DNA of 64,000 bases from Wenzhouxiangella sp. GTDB lineage: Bacteria; Pseudomonadota; Gammaproteobacteria; Xanthomonadales; Wenzhouxiangellaceae. The notes under the pieces are model-generated. The model made no database searches and was not told the DNA's origin. It was given only the letters and a program-made list of their open reading frames with translations. This document shows positions 35,178 through 45,538 of this stretch, in pieces. Position 1 is the first letter of the stretch, and each line of letters opens with the position of its first letter. The stretch is from positions 1 through 64,000 of the forward strand of contig REEW01000100.1 in the NCBI GenBank assembly GCA_007694885.1, written 5' to 3'. The translations under genes and the position numbers were made by a program.

Positions 35178-36161
35178 ATGACACAGAACGCAAGCATCCA
35201 GCTGGCGCGGATGGCAGAACTGGGCATGCTGGGCGAGTTGATCCGGACCCAGCTTCCCGATGTGGTACACGCCGGCCCGTCCAAGGATACTCTTCAGCGC
35301 CAGCTTTCCTATCTGATTGAAGACGGCTGTCTGATCACGGCCCGACACGAAGGCCGCTACCACGGGGTGGTCGCCCTCGACCTGCTCGACGGCCGGGTCA
35401 CCGCCTGTTATCTGGATCCCGCACTGGCGGATGCCACAACGCCGCGCAGACTGATGCAGGCGGCAGAGAAACGCGCCCTGATGTTCGGCCTGCGCAAGCT
35501 GGAGTGCTGTGTTCGGGCACCGGCACTGCGCTTCATGCGCTCGATCGGTTTCGAACTGGCCGCGGCCGAAGCCGCGGCCTCGCAGGCAATTCTGGTCACG
35601 AAACAACTTGAAGAAAATGCCCCGGCCTGGATCAAGGACGTCTTCGCCCTGCACGGGCAACTCGGGATTCCGGACGATTACGGTGCCCGTCACCGTCTCG
35701 TCATGGTGCCCGATGCCCGCAACCTGGACTCGATCGGCTTCGACGTCTACGACCGCGAGCAATGGCTGACGCCGGAGGCGGCGAAGAGCTGGCGCAAAAT
35801 GCACGAAACCGCCGTACGCGCCGGGGTCGAGTTACAGGTGGTCTCGGCGTTCCGGAGCCGAAAATACCAGGCCGGCCTGATTCGCGGCAAGCTCGACAAG
35901 GGCCAGACCATCAACAGAATCCTTTCGGTGTCTGCAGCCCCGGGGTTCAGCGAACATCACAGCGGACGCGCTCTGGATCTCAAGTGCCCGGGGGAGCCGC
36001 CGGTCGAAGAAAGCTTTGCCCGCACCCGCGCCTATCGCTGGCTGAAAGCCAATGCGCGCTACTTCGGTTTTCAGGAAACGTTTCCGCAGAGCAACCGCCA
36101 CGGCATCATCTGGGAACCTTGGCACTGGTGTTTTCGACCCAGCCACAGCCAGGCATCATGA
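35178..36161 (+). CDS. GNAT-like domain fused to M15B (VanY-type) carboxypeptidase
   Basis: A 327-residue protein with two parts. Residues 1-145 resemble a GNAT N-acetyltransferase (GVVALDLLDGRVTACYLDP, RRLMQAAEKRALMFGLRKLEC, RFMRSIGF). Residues 190-320 are an M15B D,D-carboxypeptidase domain: VVSAFRSRKYQAGLI, zinc ligands His and Asp in SEHHSGRALDL, and the third in IIWEPWHW. No signal peptide is seen, odd for a peptidoglycan enzyme. AGGAG lies 13 nt before the ATG, a long spacing. Confidence 0.8.
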   Translation: MTQNASIQLARMAELGMLGELIRTQLPDVVHAGPSKDTLQRQLSYLIEDGCLITARHEGRYHGVVALDLLDGRVTACYLDPALADATTPRRLMQAAEKRALMFGLRKLECCVRAPALRFMRSIGFELAAAEAAASQAILVTKQLEENAPAWIKDVFALHGQLGIPDDYGARHRLVMVPDARNLDSIGFDVYDREQWLTPEAAKSWRKMHETAVRAGVELQVVSAFRSRKYQAGLIRGKLDKGQTINRILSVSAAPGFSEHHSGRALDLKCPGEPPVEESFARTRAYRWLKANARYFGFQETFPQSNRHGIIWEPWHWCFRPSHSQAS

Positions 36162-36223
36162 AGAACGCGAGGACAGCCGCGGCACGGGCATCGAGTGTTG
36201 CTCCGCGCTGATTTCACGTAGCG

Positions 36224-37639
36224 TCAGGCCTTGCGGATTTCATCGAAGGCGGCAAGAGCGCGGGCACGGCTGCCCTTGAGGTCCACGATCGCACGCGGGT
36301 AGCCATGCCCACTCTCGCCTTCACCCACCGGCTGGTGCAGCAAACGCCCGGAACGACCCGCCAGTTCCGGGCACCAGCGTCGCACATAGGTGCCGTCAGG
36401 ATCGAACTTCTGGCCCTGCAGTACCGGATTGAACACGCGGAAATAAGGGGCTGCGTCGGCACCGCATCCGGCCGTCCATTGCCAGCCGGCCGAGTTGTTG
36501 GCCAGATCCGCATCGACCAGCGTGTCCCAGAACCATCTGGCGCCCTCAACCCAGGGAACCAGCAGGTTCTTGGTCAGGAACGAAGCCACGATCATGCGAA
36601 CCCGATTGTGCATCCAGCCGGTCTGCCAGAGCTCGCGCATGCCCGCGTCGACCATGGGAATCCCTGTCGTGCCGCGCTGCCAGGCCTCCAGGTCATCGGC
36701 ATAGTCCGTCCGGGCCCGCCATGGAAAATTCTTGTACTGCTCCTTGAGCGGCTCACCGGGCAAACCAGGATGCTGGAACAGCAGGTGGGCCGAAAACTCG
36801 CGCCAGGCGATTTCGCGCAGGAAGGACAAAGCGCCCTGCCCCGCCGGCAATTCGCCGGATTCGTTCAGCGCGCGCACGACCTGGCCCGGCGACAGTTCGC
36901 CAAAGTGCAGGTGCGGCGACAGGCGCGAGGTCGCGTGCCGGTCCGGTCGGTCCCGACCCTTGTCGTACAGACCGATCCGGTCGTCGACGAATTCGTCCAG
37001 TCGTCGTCTTGCCGGCAGCTCGCCGGGGCGCCAGCGCGAACTGAATTGCGAGGCCCAATCCGTGTCCGGCAACAGCTTCAGGTTCTCGATGCATTCGCTC
37101 ACCGGCCAGCGTGCAGGCGGCTGGAGCACGCGCGGCTCGGGCGAGGCCGCAGGCGAGGACCAGCGTTGCTGCATGCGTTTCCAGAACGGGGTGAAAACGA
37201 GATAGGGCGAACCGTCCCCCTTGAGCAACTGCTGCGGCTCGAACAACAGGGCGCCGCCGAAGCTGCGCACGGTCGTGCCCTGCTTGCCCCAGTCGGCTTT
37301 CAGCCGCGAATCGCGGTCGACAAAAGCCGGCTCGTAGAGGCGGTTCCAGTAGATTGCTTCTGCGCCGGTCGCGTTGCGAATCCGATTCATCTGCTCGGCG
37401 GTCTGGCCACGCGCAAGGATCAGGCGGCTGCCGCGTTGCCGAAGCCGTTCGTCCAGATCCACCAGGCTGTGATGCAGCCACCAGCGACTGGCCGAGCCGG
37501 GCTTCCAGTCGCCCTCGGCATCCGGGTCCCAGATGAACACGGGCACGATTCGATCGTGCGCGCTTCGGGCGTGATCAAGGGCCGGGTTGTCGGCCAGACG
37601 AAGGTCACGGCGAAACCAGACAATGGCGGTGGACGTCAT
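36224..37639 (-). CDS. phrB: Deoxyribodipyrimidine photolyase
   Basis: Light-driven repair of cyclobutane pyrimidine dimers. The 471-residue product has the N-terminal antenna domain (VWFRRDLRLADNPAL) and the FAD domain with SRLSPHLHFGELSP, FLREIAWREFSAHLL, WQRGTTGIPMVDAGMRELWQTGWMHNR, and TAGCGADAAPYFRVFNP. Length equals E. coli PhrB (472). It stands 42 bp after purF in the same direction and may share its transcript. Confidence 0.94.
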   Translation of the reverse strand: MTSTAIVWFRRDLRLADNPALDHARSAHDRIVPVFIWDPDAEGDWKPGSASRWWLHHSLVDLDERLRQRGSRLILARGQTAEQMNRIRNATGAEAIYWNRLYEPAFVDRDSRLKADWGKQGTTVRSFGGALLFEPQQLLKGDGSPYLVFTPFWKRMQQRWSSPAASPEPRVLQPPARWPVSECIENLKLLPDTDWASQFSSRWRPGELPARRRLDEFVDDRIGLYDKGRDRPDRHATSRLSPHLHFGELSPGQVVRALNESGELPAGQGALSFLREIAWREFSAHLLFQHPGLPGEPLKEQYKNFPWRARTDYADDLEAWQRGTTGIPMVDAGMRELWQTGWMHNRVRMIVASFLTKNLLVPWVEGARWFWDTLVDADLANNSAGWQWTAGCGADAAPYFRVFNPVLQGQKFDPDGTYVRRWCPELAGRSGRLLHQPVGEGESGHGYPRAIVDLKGSRARALAAFDEIRKA

Positions 37640-37680
37640 GGGTTCACTCTCGATCCTCGGTCGTCAACGGCCGATGAAGA

Positions 37681-39159
37681 TCAGGCTTTGGCGCGACGCT
37701 CCTGGCGGGCCGAATCCGAACGGCGCACAGCCAGCTCATCGAGGTAGCCGGCATCCAGTCCGGTGACGTACTCACCGTTGAAACACGAGCTGTCAAAGCC
37801 GGCCAGTTTGCGGTTCTTGCCCAGCACGGCTTTTTCCAGGTCGGCCAGATCCTGGTAGATCAGGCGATCGGCCCCGATTCGGCGGCAGATTTCTTCCTCG
37901 CTGCGACCGGCGGCGATCAGCTCGCTGGTCGCCGGCATGTCGATGCCGTAGACGTTGGGATAGCGCACCGGCGGCGACGCCGAGGCGAGATAGACCTTGC
38001 GCGCCCCGGCCTCGCGAGCCATCTGGATGATCTGGCGCGATGTGGTGCCGCGCACGATGGAATCATCGACCAGGAGCACGTTCTTGTTGCGAAACTCCAG
38101 CGAAATGGTATTGAGCTTGCGCCTGACCGAGCGGGCACGCTCCTCCTGACCGGGCATGATGAACGTGCGCCCGATGTAGCGGTTCTTGATCAGACCCTCG
38201 CGGTACTTCACCCCGAGCATGTGCGACAACGGCAGACAGGCCGTACGGCTGGTATCGGGCACCGGAATGACGACGTCGATGTCGTGGTTGGGCCACTCGC
38301 GCAGAATCTTCGCGGCCAGCGCCTCCCCCATGCGCAGGCGCGCCTTGTACACCGACAGATCGTCGATCATGGAGTCGGGACGGGCAAAATAGACGTACTC
38401 GAACAGGCACGGCGTATGCGGCCGGGCGTCCGCGCTGCGGTGGCGGTACAGCTCGCCATCGAGCGTGATGAGCACGCTCTCGCCGGGCTGCAGATCGCCA
38501 ATCAGGTCGAAACCGAGGATATCGAGCACCACGGACTCCGAGGCAATGATGTACTCCCTGCCCTCGCGCGCCTCGCGCTGACCCAGCACCACCGGCCGGA
38601 TTCCATGCAGGTCGCGAAACCCGAGCAGGCCGACGCCGGCAATGAGAGCAACCGTGGCGTAGCCGCCCCGACAACGCCGGTGCACTCCGTCGACGGCGGA
38701 GAAGACGCGGGCCGGCGTCATGGTGTTGCCGTCATGGTGGACCAGCTCGTGGGCCAGGGCGTTGAGCAGGACCTCGGAATCCGATTCGGTGTTGATGTGC
38801 CGGCGATCATGGGCAAACAGGTCGCCGCTGAGCTCGTCGGAGTTGATCAGATTGCCGTTGTGCCCCAGGGCAATGCCGCAGGGCGAGTTGACGTACATGG
38901 GCTGAGTCTCGTCGGGCCGATCGCAACCGGCGGTCGGATAGCGCACGTGGCCGATACCGACATCACCGGTCAGCCCGGCCATGGAACTCTCGCCAAACAC
39001 GTCACGAACCAGACCCAGGCCGCGCGCCGAACGCATCCGGTTCCCGTCCAGCGTGGTCATCCCGGCCGCATCCTGGCCGCGATGCTGCAGAATCGTCATG
39101 GCGTCATACAGGCGAGCCGCAACCGGTGTCCGGCCAAAAATTCCGACAATTCCACACAT
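37681..39159 (-). CDS. purF: Amidophosphoribosyltransferase
   Basis: First committed step of purine synthesis, PRPP plus glutamine to phosphoribosylamine. The 492-residue product opens with MCGIVGIFG, so Cys2 is the glutaminase nucleophile after Met removal. It has GIALGHNGNL, and the PRPP loop VLLVDDSIVRGTTS near residue 370. GGAGG lies 11 nt before the ATG. It is 3 bp after cvpA, the order seen across gammaproteobacteria. Confidence 0.97.
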   Translation of the reverse strand: MCGIVGIFGRTPVAARLYDAMTILQHRGQDAAGMTTLDGNRMRSARGLGLVRDVFGESSMAGLTGDVGIGHVRYPTAGCDRPDETQPMYVNSPCGIALGHNGNLINSDELSGDLFAHDRRHINTESDSEVLLNALAHELVHHDGNTMTPARVFSAVDGVHRRCRGGYATVALIAGVGLLGFRDLHGIRPVVLGQREAREGREYIIASESVVLDILGFDLIGDLQPGESVLITLDGELYRHRSADARPHTPCLFEYVYFARPDSMIDDLSVYKARLRMGEALAAKILREWPNHDIDVVIPVPDTSRTACLPLSHMLGVKYREGLIKNRYIGRTFIMPGQEERARSVRRKLNTISLEFRNKNVLLVDDSIVRGTTSRQIIQMAREAGARKVYLASASPPVRYPNVYGIDMPATSELIAAGRSEEEICRRIGADRLIYQDLADLEKAVLGKNRKLAGFDSSCFNGEYVTGLDAGYLDELAVRRSDSARQERRAKA

Positions 39160-39162
39160 GAG

Positions 39163-39672
39163 TTATCTGGCCTCCGGACCATGATCTGGCGGCACATATT
39201 CTCGCACCGTTTCGGGGAAATAGCTGACCGCCACGACGGCCAGGCGCTCGAACTCCGGCAACAGGCGCGACTCCTGCCACCACGGGTCCTCGGGAAAGGG
39301 AGTGAATCGGGCGATGATGACCGCGGCCAGGACAATCGCAACACCGCGCATGGCGCCGAACAGCGCACCGACCAGGCGGTCGGTTCCGCTCAATCCGGTG
39401 CCCGCAACCAGCCTGCCGAGCAGATAGTTGATCAATCCACCAACCACCAGGACCAGCACAAAAACCCCGACAAACGCGATGATCATTCGCACCGACGGCA
39501 ACTCCACCCAGGGCTGCATTCGCTCAGCCAGTGGATTCGTCGCCAGCAGGCCGGCATACACGGCCGCGATCCAGACCAGCAATGAAAAGACTTCGCGGAT
39601 GAAACCTCGAAACAGGCTGACCAGCATCGAGACCGCGCAAATCGTCAGAATCGCCAGATCGGCTCCGTTCAC
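39163..39672 (-). CDS. cvpA: CvpA family inner-membrane protein
   Basis: A 169-residue protein with four hydrophobic segments (LAILTICAVSMLVSLFRG, LLVWIAAVYAGLLA, IIAFVGVFVLVLVVGGLI, and ALFGAMRGVAIVLAAVII). In E. coli CvpA is needed for colicin V production and affects envelope stress; its molecular role is unsettled. It sits between dedD and purF. Confidence 0.92.
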   Translation of the reverse strand: MNGADLAILTICAVSMLVSLFRGFIREVFSLLVWIAAVYAGLLATNPLAERMQPWVELPSVRMIIAFVGVFVLVLVVGGLINYLLGRLVAGTGLSGTDRLVGALFGAMRGVAIVLAAVIIARFTPFPEDPWWQESRLLPEFERLAVVAVSYFPETVREYVPPDHGPEAR

Positions 39673-39682
39673 GGCGAACTGC

Positions 39683-40612
39683 TCATGGATGGCTGACGAT
39701 CAAACCTTCCAGACCGGCCCGTTCCAGCACTTCCGCTTGCAGGTCCTGTGCTTCGGATCGATCGGCCACCGTGCCGACTCGAACTCGCCAGATCGAACGC
39801 GAGCCGGTTTCGTCGGGATGAATGAAGGCCCGGAAGCCCTGATCGGTGAGCTGCTCGAGCAAGCGGTCGGCATTGTCCCTGGATGCGAACGAGCCGACCT
39901 GGATGGCCAGACCTGGCGCGGCGACGTCGCTGGCAGCCGACCGACCGGGCGTCTCGCGCACGACCGGCTCGACGCCGCTGACGGTTGCGGCGATCTGGGC
40001 ACGGGCCCGCTCGGCCTGCGTACGACTCTCATAGGGTCCGGTCGAGACCCGGTGCAGCCGCGCTTCGCCGCGCACCATGACGTCGACACCGGCCTCGTGA
40101 CCGAGACGACCGAGCTGCTCCATGACCTGATCGGCGGTTGTCGCCGAACTGAAACTGGCGACCTGTACAAGCCAGTCCCCCGCCGACGAGGCGGGCGGCA
40201 CCGGGTCAGGCTCCGACGGGGCTGTCGGCTCGGGTTCTGCGGCCGCTTCCGGCGGTGGACTGTCCGGTTCGGCTGGCGCCGGCGCATCAGGCACGGGTTC
40301 GGGTTGCGTTTCAGGCTCCGGCACGTCGTCGCCCGGCTCCGGCTCGATCAGCGCGATCTCCGATTCGCGGGCATCGGGCACGGCTGGCTCGGCCGGCTCG
40401 GCCGGCGGCGACGGGACCTCTCGCGCCCGCTCCGGATCCAGCGGCAGGCGTCTGACCTCGCGCCGATCGGACGGCGGCGGCGGCAGATCGATCGCGGAAT
40501 CGCGCACGGTTTCACGCGCACCGTCACTGTCGAACAGCATCGGAACGAAAATCACCGCCAGGGCGATCAATATGGCCGCACCGACAAGGCGTTGTTTCAA
40601 TAGTTTGTCCAT
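39683..40612 (-). CDS. dedD: DedD-like SPOR protein with two SPOR domains
   Basis: A 309-residue bitopic protein. A membrane segment (LVGAAILIALAVIFVPMLF) follows a short cytoplasmic tail. Residues about 40-145 form a Pro/Glu/Ala-rich linker, and then come two SPOR domains, at about 146-225 (WLVQVASFSSATTADQVMEQL) and about 233-305 (LAIQVGSFASRDNADRLLEQL). SPOR domains bind glycan strands without stem peptides at the septum. E. coli DedD has one, so the duplication is unusual. Position between folC and cvpA supports the name. Confidence 0.87.
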   Translation of the reverse strand: MDKLLKQRLVGAAILIALAVIFVPMLFDSDGARETVRDSAIDLPPPPSDRREVRRLPLDPERAREVPSPPAEPAEPAVPDARESEIALIEPEPGDDVPEPETQPEPVPDAPAPAEPDSPPPEAAAEPEPTAPSEPDPVPPASSAGDWLVQVASFSSATTADQVMEQLGRLGHEAGVDVMVRGEARLHRVSTGPYESRTQAERARAQIAATVSGVEPVVRETPGRSAASDVAAPGLAIQVGSFASRDNADRLLEQLTDQGFRAFIHPDETGSRSIWRVRVGTVADRSEAQDLQAEVLERAGLEGLIVSHP

Positions 40613-40614
40613 TT

Positions 40615-41886
40615 CTACCGTCCGTGAGGCTGGTGCAGTTCAGGCCAGGCCGCCGCCACGGTCCGAAACGAACCGAACACGACCACCCGGTCGTCCGGGG
40701 CGGAGTCCTGCAGCGCTTGTTTCAGCGCCGCCGGCACCGATTCTACCGCCTCGACCCGGCCAGCGACAGGAATGTCTCGAAGACTCTGGGCCAGGGATTC
40801 ACCGCTACGGTCTCGATCACCCCCCAACGGCGCCACCAGCCAGCGGTCGAAACATCGGTCCAGCGCCCGGCCGATCGCGCGGACGTCTTTTCCGGCCAGA
40901 AGACCGAACACCGCAGTGCTGCGCCCCGCAGCGGGCCCAAGTCCCCGGGCCAGCGCCCGGGCAGCCGCGCCATTGTGGGCGACGTCCAGCCAGACCTCGG
41001 GTCGGGTCGAAACGCGTTGCAGGCGTCCCGGCAAGGCGACATTCTCCAGTCCCTGCGCGAAATGCGGCTCGTCAGGACCGGAATTCGCCGGCAGCTGGCG
41101 CAGTGCCGTGACCGCGCAGGCGGCGTTGGCCATCTGCCAGGGTCCGGCCAGCGCCGGCCTGGGCAGCGAAATCGACTGCTCACCCCAGGACACGCGCAAC
41201 CCGCCGCCCTGTTCGGCGCGCCAGCGGAAGTCGCGACCAGCCAGCCAGAGGCGGGCCCGGCTTGCCCGCAGGACTTCGAGCAAACCGCGCGGCAGGCGGC
41301 GCTCGCCGACGATCAGCGGGCGACCCGGGCGAGCGATGCCGGCCTTTTCGCGGCCGATGCTCAGGCGCGTGGGCCCCAGCCAGTCAACGTGATCCAGGCC
41401 GATGGAAGTAATCACGGCAACATCGGCGTCGACTGCATTGACTGCATCCAGCCGCCCGCCCAATCCGACCTCGAGCAAGAGCAGGTCCGGCCGCACGCGG
41501 GCGGCCAGGCTCAGGGCCGCCAGCGTTACATGCTCGAAATAGGTCAGCTCGGTGCGGCCGCGCTGGTCTTCCACCTCATCCAGGGCCGCCACCAGATCCC
41601 CAGCCTCGACCCATTCTCCGTTGGAGCGAATGCGCTCGCGAAAATCCAGCAAATGGGGGGAGCTGTAGGCCAGGGTACGCAAACCGGCCGCCCGGGCAAT
41701 GGACTCCATCATGGCAACCACCGAGCCCTTGCCGTTGGTGCCGGCGACGGTGATCACCGGGCAACCGGGCAATCCGCCGGGCAAGCGCTCGAGCACGCTG
41801 CGCACCCGGTCCAGGCCGAGCTCGATGCGCGCTTCCGGCGAGCGCGTTTCCAGGCGCCGCAGCCAACGCTGAAGAGAAGAGTTCAA
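40615..41886 (-). CDS. folC: Dihydrofolate / folylpolyglutamate synthase
   Basis: Adds glutamate to dihydropteroate and folates. The 423-residue Mur-ligase-like product has the P-loop VAGTNGKGSVVAMME near residue 46, YSSPHLLDFRERIR, LEVGLGGRLDAVN, and ITSIGLDHVDWLG. It lies 27 bp after accD and 2 bp before dedD. Confidence 0.95.
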   Translation of the reverse strand: MNSSLQRWLRRLETRSPEARIELGLDRVRSVLERLPGGLPGCPVITVAGTNGKGSVVAMMESIARAAGLRTLAYSSPHLLDFRERIRSNGEWVEAGDLVAALDEVEDQRGRTELTYFEHVTLAALSLAARVRPDLLLLEVGLGGRLDAVNAVDADVAVITSIGLDHVDWLGPTRLSIGREKAGIARPGRPLIVGERRLPRGLLEVLRASRARLWLAGRDFRWRAEQGGGLRVSWGEQSISLPRPALAGPWQMANAACAVTALRQLPANSGPDEPHFAQGLENVALPGRLQRVSTRPEVWLDVAHNGAAARALARGLGPAAGRSTAVFGLLAGKDVRAIGRALDRCFDRWLVAPLGGDRDRSGESLAQSLRDIPVAGRVEAVESVPAALKQALQDSAPDDRVVVFGSFRTVAAAWPELHQPHGR

Positions 41887-41913
41887 AGTCGGGGTTCAGC
41901 TGCCCACGAGCCG

Positions 41914-42846
41914 CTATTGCTGGGGTTCGTCGGTCGTCGGCTCCGGATCGGGCTGTGCTTTCGGCAACACCTCACCCTCGCACACGGGAGGTGGGCGACC
42001 GCCCAGCATCATTCGCAACAGCCGGTGGATTCGCTGACGCAGATCCCGTCGATCCACGATCTGGTCAATCGCGCCTTTCTGGAGAAGAAATTCCGAGCGC
42101 TGAAAGCCTTCGGGCAGCGTTTCGCGAACGGTCTGCTCGATCACGCGTGGGCCGGCAAACCCGATCAGGGCATTCGGTTCGGCCAGGTTGACGTCACCGA
42201 GCATGCCCAGGCTGGCCGACACACCGCCGGTGGTCGGGTGGGTCAGGACCGAAACATAGGGCAGGCCGCGCTCGGCCATGCGGGCCAGACCGGCCGATGT
42301 CTTGGCCATCTGCATCAGCGAAAACAGTCCTTCCTGCATGCGCGCCCCCCCGGAGGCGGAAAAACAGACCAGCGGCAAGTCCTGGTCGAGACAGGCCTGG
42401 ACGCCGACCATGAAGCGCTCGCCGACCACCGAGCCCATGGATCCACCCATGAAACGGAAGTCGAACGCGCAGGCGACCAGTTCCAGCTCCATCAGGTGGC
42501 CGCGCATGACCACCAGCGCGTCTTTTTCACCGGTTGCCTTCTGGCTGGCCACGAGGCGGTCACGGTATTTCCTGGTGTCCCGGAACTTGAGCACGTCGAC
42601 GGGCGCCAGATCCTGGCCCAACTCCACTCCTGCTCCGTCATCGAGAAAGCTGACCAGTCGCGCCCGCCCGGTCAGGCGCATGTGGAAATTGCACTTGGGA
42701 CAAACCTGCTGGTTGCGTTCCAGTTCCGGCTGATACAGCACCGCGTCGCAGGCCTTGCATTTGATCCACAGTCCATCCGGAACCTTGCGGCTGCTGCCGC
42801 CTTCGGTCCGGATCCTCCCCGGCATCAGCTTCTGAAACCAGCTCAT
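41914..42846 (-). CDS. accD: Acetyl-CoA carboxylase carboxyltransferase subunit beta
   Basis: Zinc-containing half of the carboxyltransferase that makes malonyl-CoA with AccA. The 310-residue product starts [14 protein letters not shown] and has a four-Cys zinc ribbon (KCKAC and CPKC), then the crotonase-like core [21 protein letters not shown] and [16 protein letters not shown]. The ATG at 42846 lies one base after the trpA stop, so translation is coupled. Confidence 0.97.
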   Translation of the reverse strand: MSWFQKLMPGRIRTEGGSSRKVPDGLWIKCKACDAVLYQPELERNQQVCPKCNFHMRLTGRARLVSFLDDGAGVELGQDLAPVDVLKFRDTRKYRDRLVASQKATGEKDALVVMRGHLMELELVACAFDFRFMGGSMGSVVGERFMVGVQACLDQDLPLVCFSASGGARMQEGLFSLMQMAKTSAGLARMAERGLPYVSVLTHPTTGGVSASLGMLGDVNLAEPNALIGFAGPRVIEQTVRETLPEGFQRSEFLLQKGAIDQIVDRRDLRQRIHRLLRMMLGGRPPPVCEGEVLPKAQPDPEPTTDEPQQ

Positions 42847-42847
42847 A

Positions 42848-43681
42848 TCAAGCCTCGGCGACCGCGGGCCCGGTTTCGGTCGCTGCATCCATCGCGGCGC
42901 GGATCTGGCCGAGGTATGCGCGCGTAGCGGCGACCGACTCTTCGGCATTCGTGCAGCGGTCCAGGCGATCCACCAGCGCAGACCCGATCACCACCGCATC
43001 CGACACCCTCGCGACCGCGGCCGCCTGCTCGGGCTCGCGAATGCCAAAGCCGACGGCAACCGGCAGCTCGGTGACCGAGCGCACCCGCTTCACGGCCGGG
43101 GCCAGGCTCGCCAGATCCAGGCTGGCCGCGCCGGTCACGCCCTTGATCGAAACGTAGTACACGAAACCGCCGGCGAGTTTGGCCATGCGCTGCAGGCGAT
43201 GGTCCGTGGTGGTCGGCGCGACCAGAAAGATCTGGTACAGGCCACGGCGCTGCAGTTCGGCTTTCAGCTCTTCGGCCTCATCGGCGGGGCAATCCACCAC
43301 CAGCAGCGCGTCAACGCCGGCGGCGGCGGCTTCGCCGGCAAAGCGCTCGACGCCGCGGCGCTCGATGGGATTGGTATAGCCCATGAGAATCAGCGGCGTC
43401 TCGGCATCGCGCTCGCGGAACTGGCGGACCATGTCCAGCACCCGGTCCAGGTCGGTGCCGTGCCGAAGCGCGTGAGCACAGGCGTTCTGGATCACCGGGC
43501 CATCGGCCATGACGTCGGAAAACGGCATGCCGAGTTCAAGCAAATCCGCTCCCGCCTCGACGGCGCCGTGGAGCACGTCCACGGTGACATCCGGGTGCGG
43601 ATGACCGGCCGTGATGTAGGGCACCAGCGCGGTTCGACCGCGCCGGGCAAGCTGACGAAAACGCTGATCGATTCGATTCAA
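42848..43681 (-). CDS. trpA: Tryptophan synthase alpha subunit
   Basis: Cleaves indole-3-glycerol phosphate to indole. The 277-residue TIM barrel shows [12 protein letters not shown], the catalytic Glu in [18 protein letters not shown], and the phosphate loop [10 protein letters not shown]. The start is TTG, overlapping the trpB stop, with AAGGA 8 nt upstream inside trpB. Confidence 0.96.
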   Translation of the reverse strand: MNRIDQRFRQLARRGRTALVPYITAGHPHPDVTVDVLHGAVEAGADLLELGMPFSDVMADGPVIQNACAHALRHGTDLDRVLDMVRQFRERDAETPLILMGYTNPIERRGVERFAGEAAAAGVDALLVVDCPADEAEELKAELQRRGLYQIFLVAPTTTDHRLQRMAKLAGGFVYYVSIKGVTGAASLDLASLAPAVKRVRSVTELPVAVGFGIREPEQAAAVARVSDAVVIGSALVDRLDRCTNAEESVAATRAYLGQIRAAMDAATETGPAVAEA

Positions 43682-44898
43682 AACTGGATTCCTTCGATTT
43701 CGGCCACGGTGTTGATGTCCTTGTCGCCTCGGCCCGACAGGTTGATCAGAACGATCTGGTCAGACGTCAGTTCGGCGGCAAGCTGCATACCATAGGCGAC
43801 CGCATGCGCGGTTTCCAGGGCCGGCATGATGCCCTCGCTTCGGGTCAGGGCATGGAACGCCTTCATCGCCTGCTTGTCGTCGATCCCGACGTAGCGGGCC
43901 CGGCCGGTGTCCTTGAGCCAGGCATGCTCCGGCCCGACCCCGGGATAGTCCAGCCCGGCCGACACCGAGTGGGTGTGACGTATCTGGCCGGCGTCGTCGT
44001 CGAGCAGGTAGGTTCGGCTGCCGTGCAGTACGCCGACGCGTCCCGCGCACAGGCTGGCGGCATGCTCGAGTCCACCAAGACCACGCCCGGCCGCCTCGAC
44101 CCCGTACATGGCCACCTGTTCATCCCTGATGAATGGATGAAACAGACCGATGGCGTTGGAGCCACCGCCGACGCACGCGACCAGGGCATCCGGCAGGCGA
44201 CCGTATTCTGCCAGTGACTGGGCCCGTGCCTCGCGCCCCACGATGGCATTGAAATCCCTGACCATCGCCGGGTACGGATGTGGACCGGCCACGGTGCCGA
44301 GAATGTAGAAGGTATCGTCGACGTTGGTGACCCAGTCGCGCATGGCCTCGTTCAGGGCATCTTTCAAGGTCCTGGAACCAGCCTCGACGCTGACCACTTC
44401 GGCGCCGAGCAGCTTCATCCGGAACACATTGACCGCCTGCCGACGCACGTCCTCGGCGCCCATGTACACCACACAGTCCATGCCAAGGCGTGCAGCGACG
44501 GTCGCCGAGGCCACGCCGTGCTGGCCGGCCCCGGTTTCGGCAATGACCCGCTTTTTGCCCATGGCCCGGGCCAGCAGACCCTGGCCCACGGTGTTGTTGA
44601 TCTTGTGGGCGCCGGTATGGTTGAGATCCTCGCGCTTGAACACGATGCGTGCTCCGCCCATCTGACGGGTGAGATTCTCGGCAAGATACAGCGGCGAGGG
44701 CCGTCCGACGAAGTGCGCCAGATCGCGGTCCAGTTCGGCCAGGAAATCCGCATCCTGCAAATAATGCTTCCAGGCCCGATCCAGTTCTTCGAGCGCCGGC
44801 ATCAACGTTTCGGAAACGAATCGTCCGCCAAAGATTCCGAAATGCCCGGACGCGTCCGGAATCGATTCTGAATGGGTTCGCTGGGCTGCTTCAAGCAT
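43678..44898 (-). CDS. trpB: Tryptophan synthase beta subunit
   Basis: PLP enzyme that joins indole and serine. The 406-residue product has the PLP-Lys motif [13 protein letters not shown] near residue 95, [10 protein letters not shown], and [12 protein letters not shown] near residue 240. The frame is open into trpF, but the family starts near MLEAAQRTH, and GAGG lies 9-10 nt before the ATG at 44898. It overlaps trpF by 8 bp. Confidence 0.97.
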   Translation of the reverse strand: MLEAAQRTHSESIPDASGHFGIFGGRFVSETLMPALEELDRAWKHYLQDADFLAELDRDLAHFVGRPSPLYLAENLTRQMGGARIVFKREDLNHTGAHKINNTVGQGLLARAMGKKRVIAETGAGQHGVASATVAARLGMDCVVYMGAEDVRRQAVNVFRMKLLGAEVVSVEAGSRTLKDALNEAMRDWVTNVDDTFYILGTVAGPHPYPAMVRDFNAIVGREARAQSLAEYGRLPDALVACVGGGSNAIGLFHPFIRDEQVAMYGVEAAGRGLGGLEHAASLCAGRVGVLHGSRTYLLDDDAGQIRHTHSVSAGLDYPGVGPEHAWLKDTGRARYVGIDDKQAMKAFHALTRSEGIMPALETAHAVAYGMQLAAELTSDQIVLINLSGRGDKDINTVAEIEGIQF

Positions 44899-45523
44899 GT
44901 CGTACCGCCTCGATGAATTGTTGCATGAGTCCATGATCCTTGATTCCGGGACTTTTCTCCACCCCGCTGGAGACATCGACCGCGGCCGGGGCCAATCGGC
45001 GGCAGGCAACGGCGACGTTGCCGGGGTGCAGCCCGCCGGCCAGAATCCAGGGTCGCTGCAGGGCTGGAATCTTCGACCAGTCGAAGGCTTCGCCCGAACC
45101 TCCGAGCTTGCCGCTACCGTGTGAATCCAGCAACAACGCGTCGGCAGCCGCCCACTCATCCCAATCGGGCAAATCCGCCTGCCCCATCGCCAGGGCCTTG
45201 ATCCAGGGCCGGCCGAAGCGGCTGCAGTCGGCCACGGTTTCGGTACCGTGAAACTGCAGCACATCCAGCGGGACACGCGCCAGCGTCTGCTCCACCGCGG
45301 CCGGGGCGGCGTTCATGAACAAACCGACCCGGGTCACGAAAGGCGGCAGGGCGCGGACAATTTCCAGGGCCCGGTCAAGACTGACCCGCCGAGCGCTTTG
45401 ATCCACGAACACCAGGCCAACGGCATCGGCGCCGGCAGCGGCAGCAGCAAGCGCGTCTTCTGCGCGGGTAATACCGCAGATCTTGATCCTGGTCGTTGGT
45501 CTGGCTGGTGGCTCCATGTTCAT
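44891..45523 (-). CDS. trpF: Phosphoribosylanthranilate isomerase
   Basis: Isomerises phosphoribosylanthranilate to CdRP in tryptophan synthesis. The 210-residue TIM barrel has [17 protein letters not shown] with the catalytic Cys, [41 protein letters not shown], and [10 protein letters not shown]. It is 15 bp after truA. The stand-alone form (not fused to trpC) followed by trpB and trpA is usual in pseudomonad-like gammaproteobacteria. Confidence 0.95.
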   Translation of the reverse strand: MNMEPPARPTTRIKICGITRAEDALAAAAAGADAVGLVFVDQSARRVSLDRALEIVRALPPFVTRVGLFMNAAPAAVEQTLARVPLDVLQFHGTETVADCSRFGRPWIKALAMGQADLPDWDEWAAADALLLDSHGSGKLGGSGEAFDWSKIPALQRPWILAGGLHPGNVAVACRRLAPAAVDVSSGVEKSPGIKDHGLMQQFIEAVRHA

Positions 45524-45538
45524 CGAACCTCTTTCAGG

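Noticed and set aside
40624-42927. 767-codon open frame on the plus strand
   Set aside because: It is antisense to folC and accD, which have clear family motifs; the frame lacks protein-like character and is a product of high GC.
44891-45523. Possible trp attenuator or leader peptide before trpF
   Set aside because: Only 15 bp separate truA and trpF; no Trp-codon-rich leader or alternative hairpins are seen.
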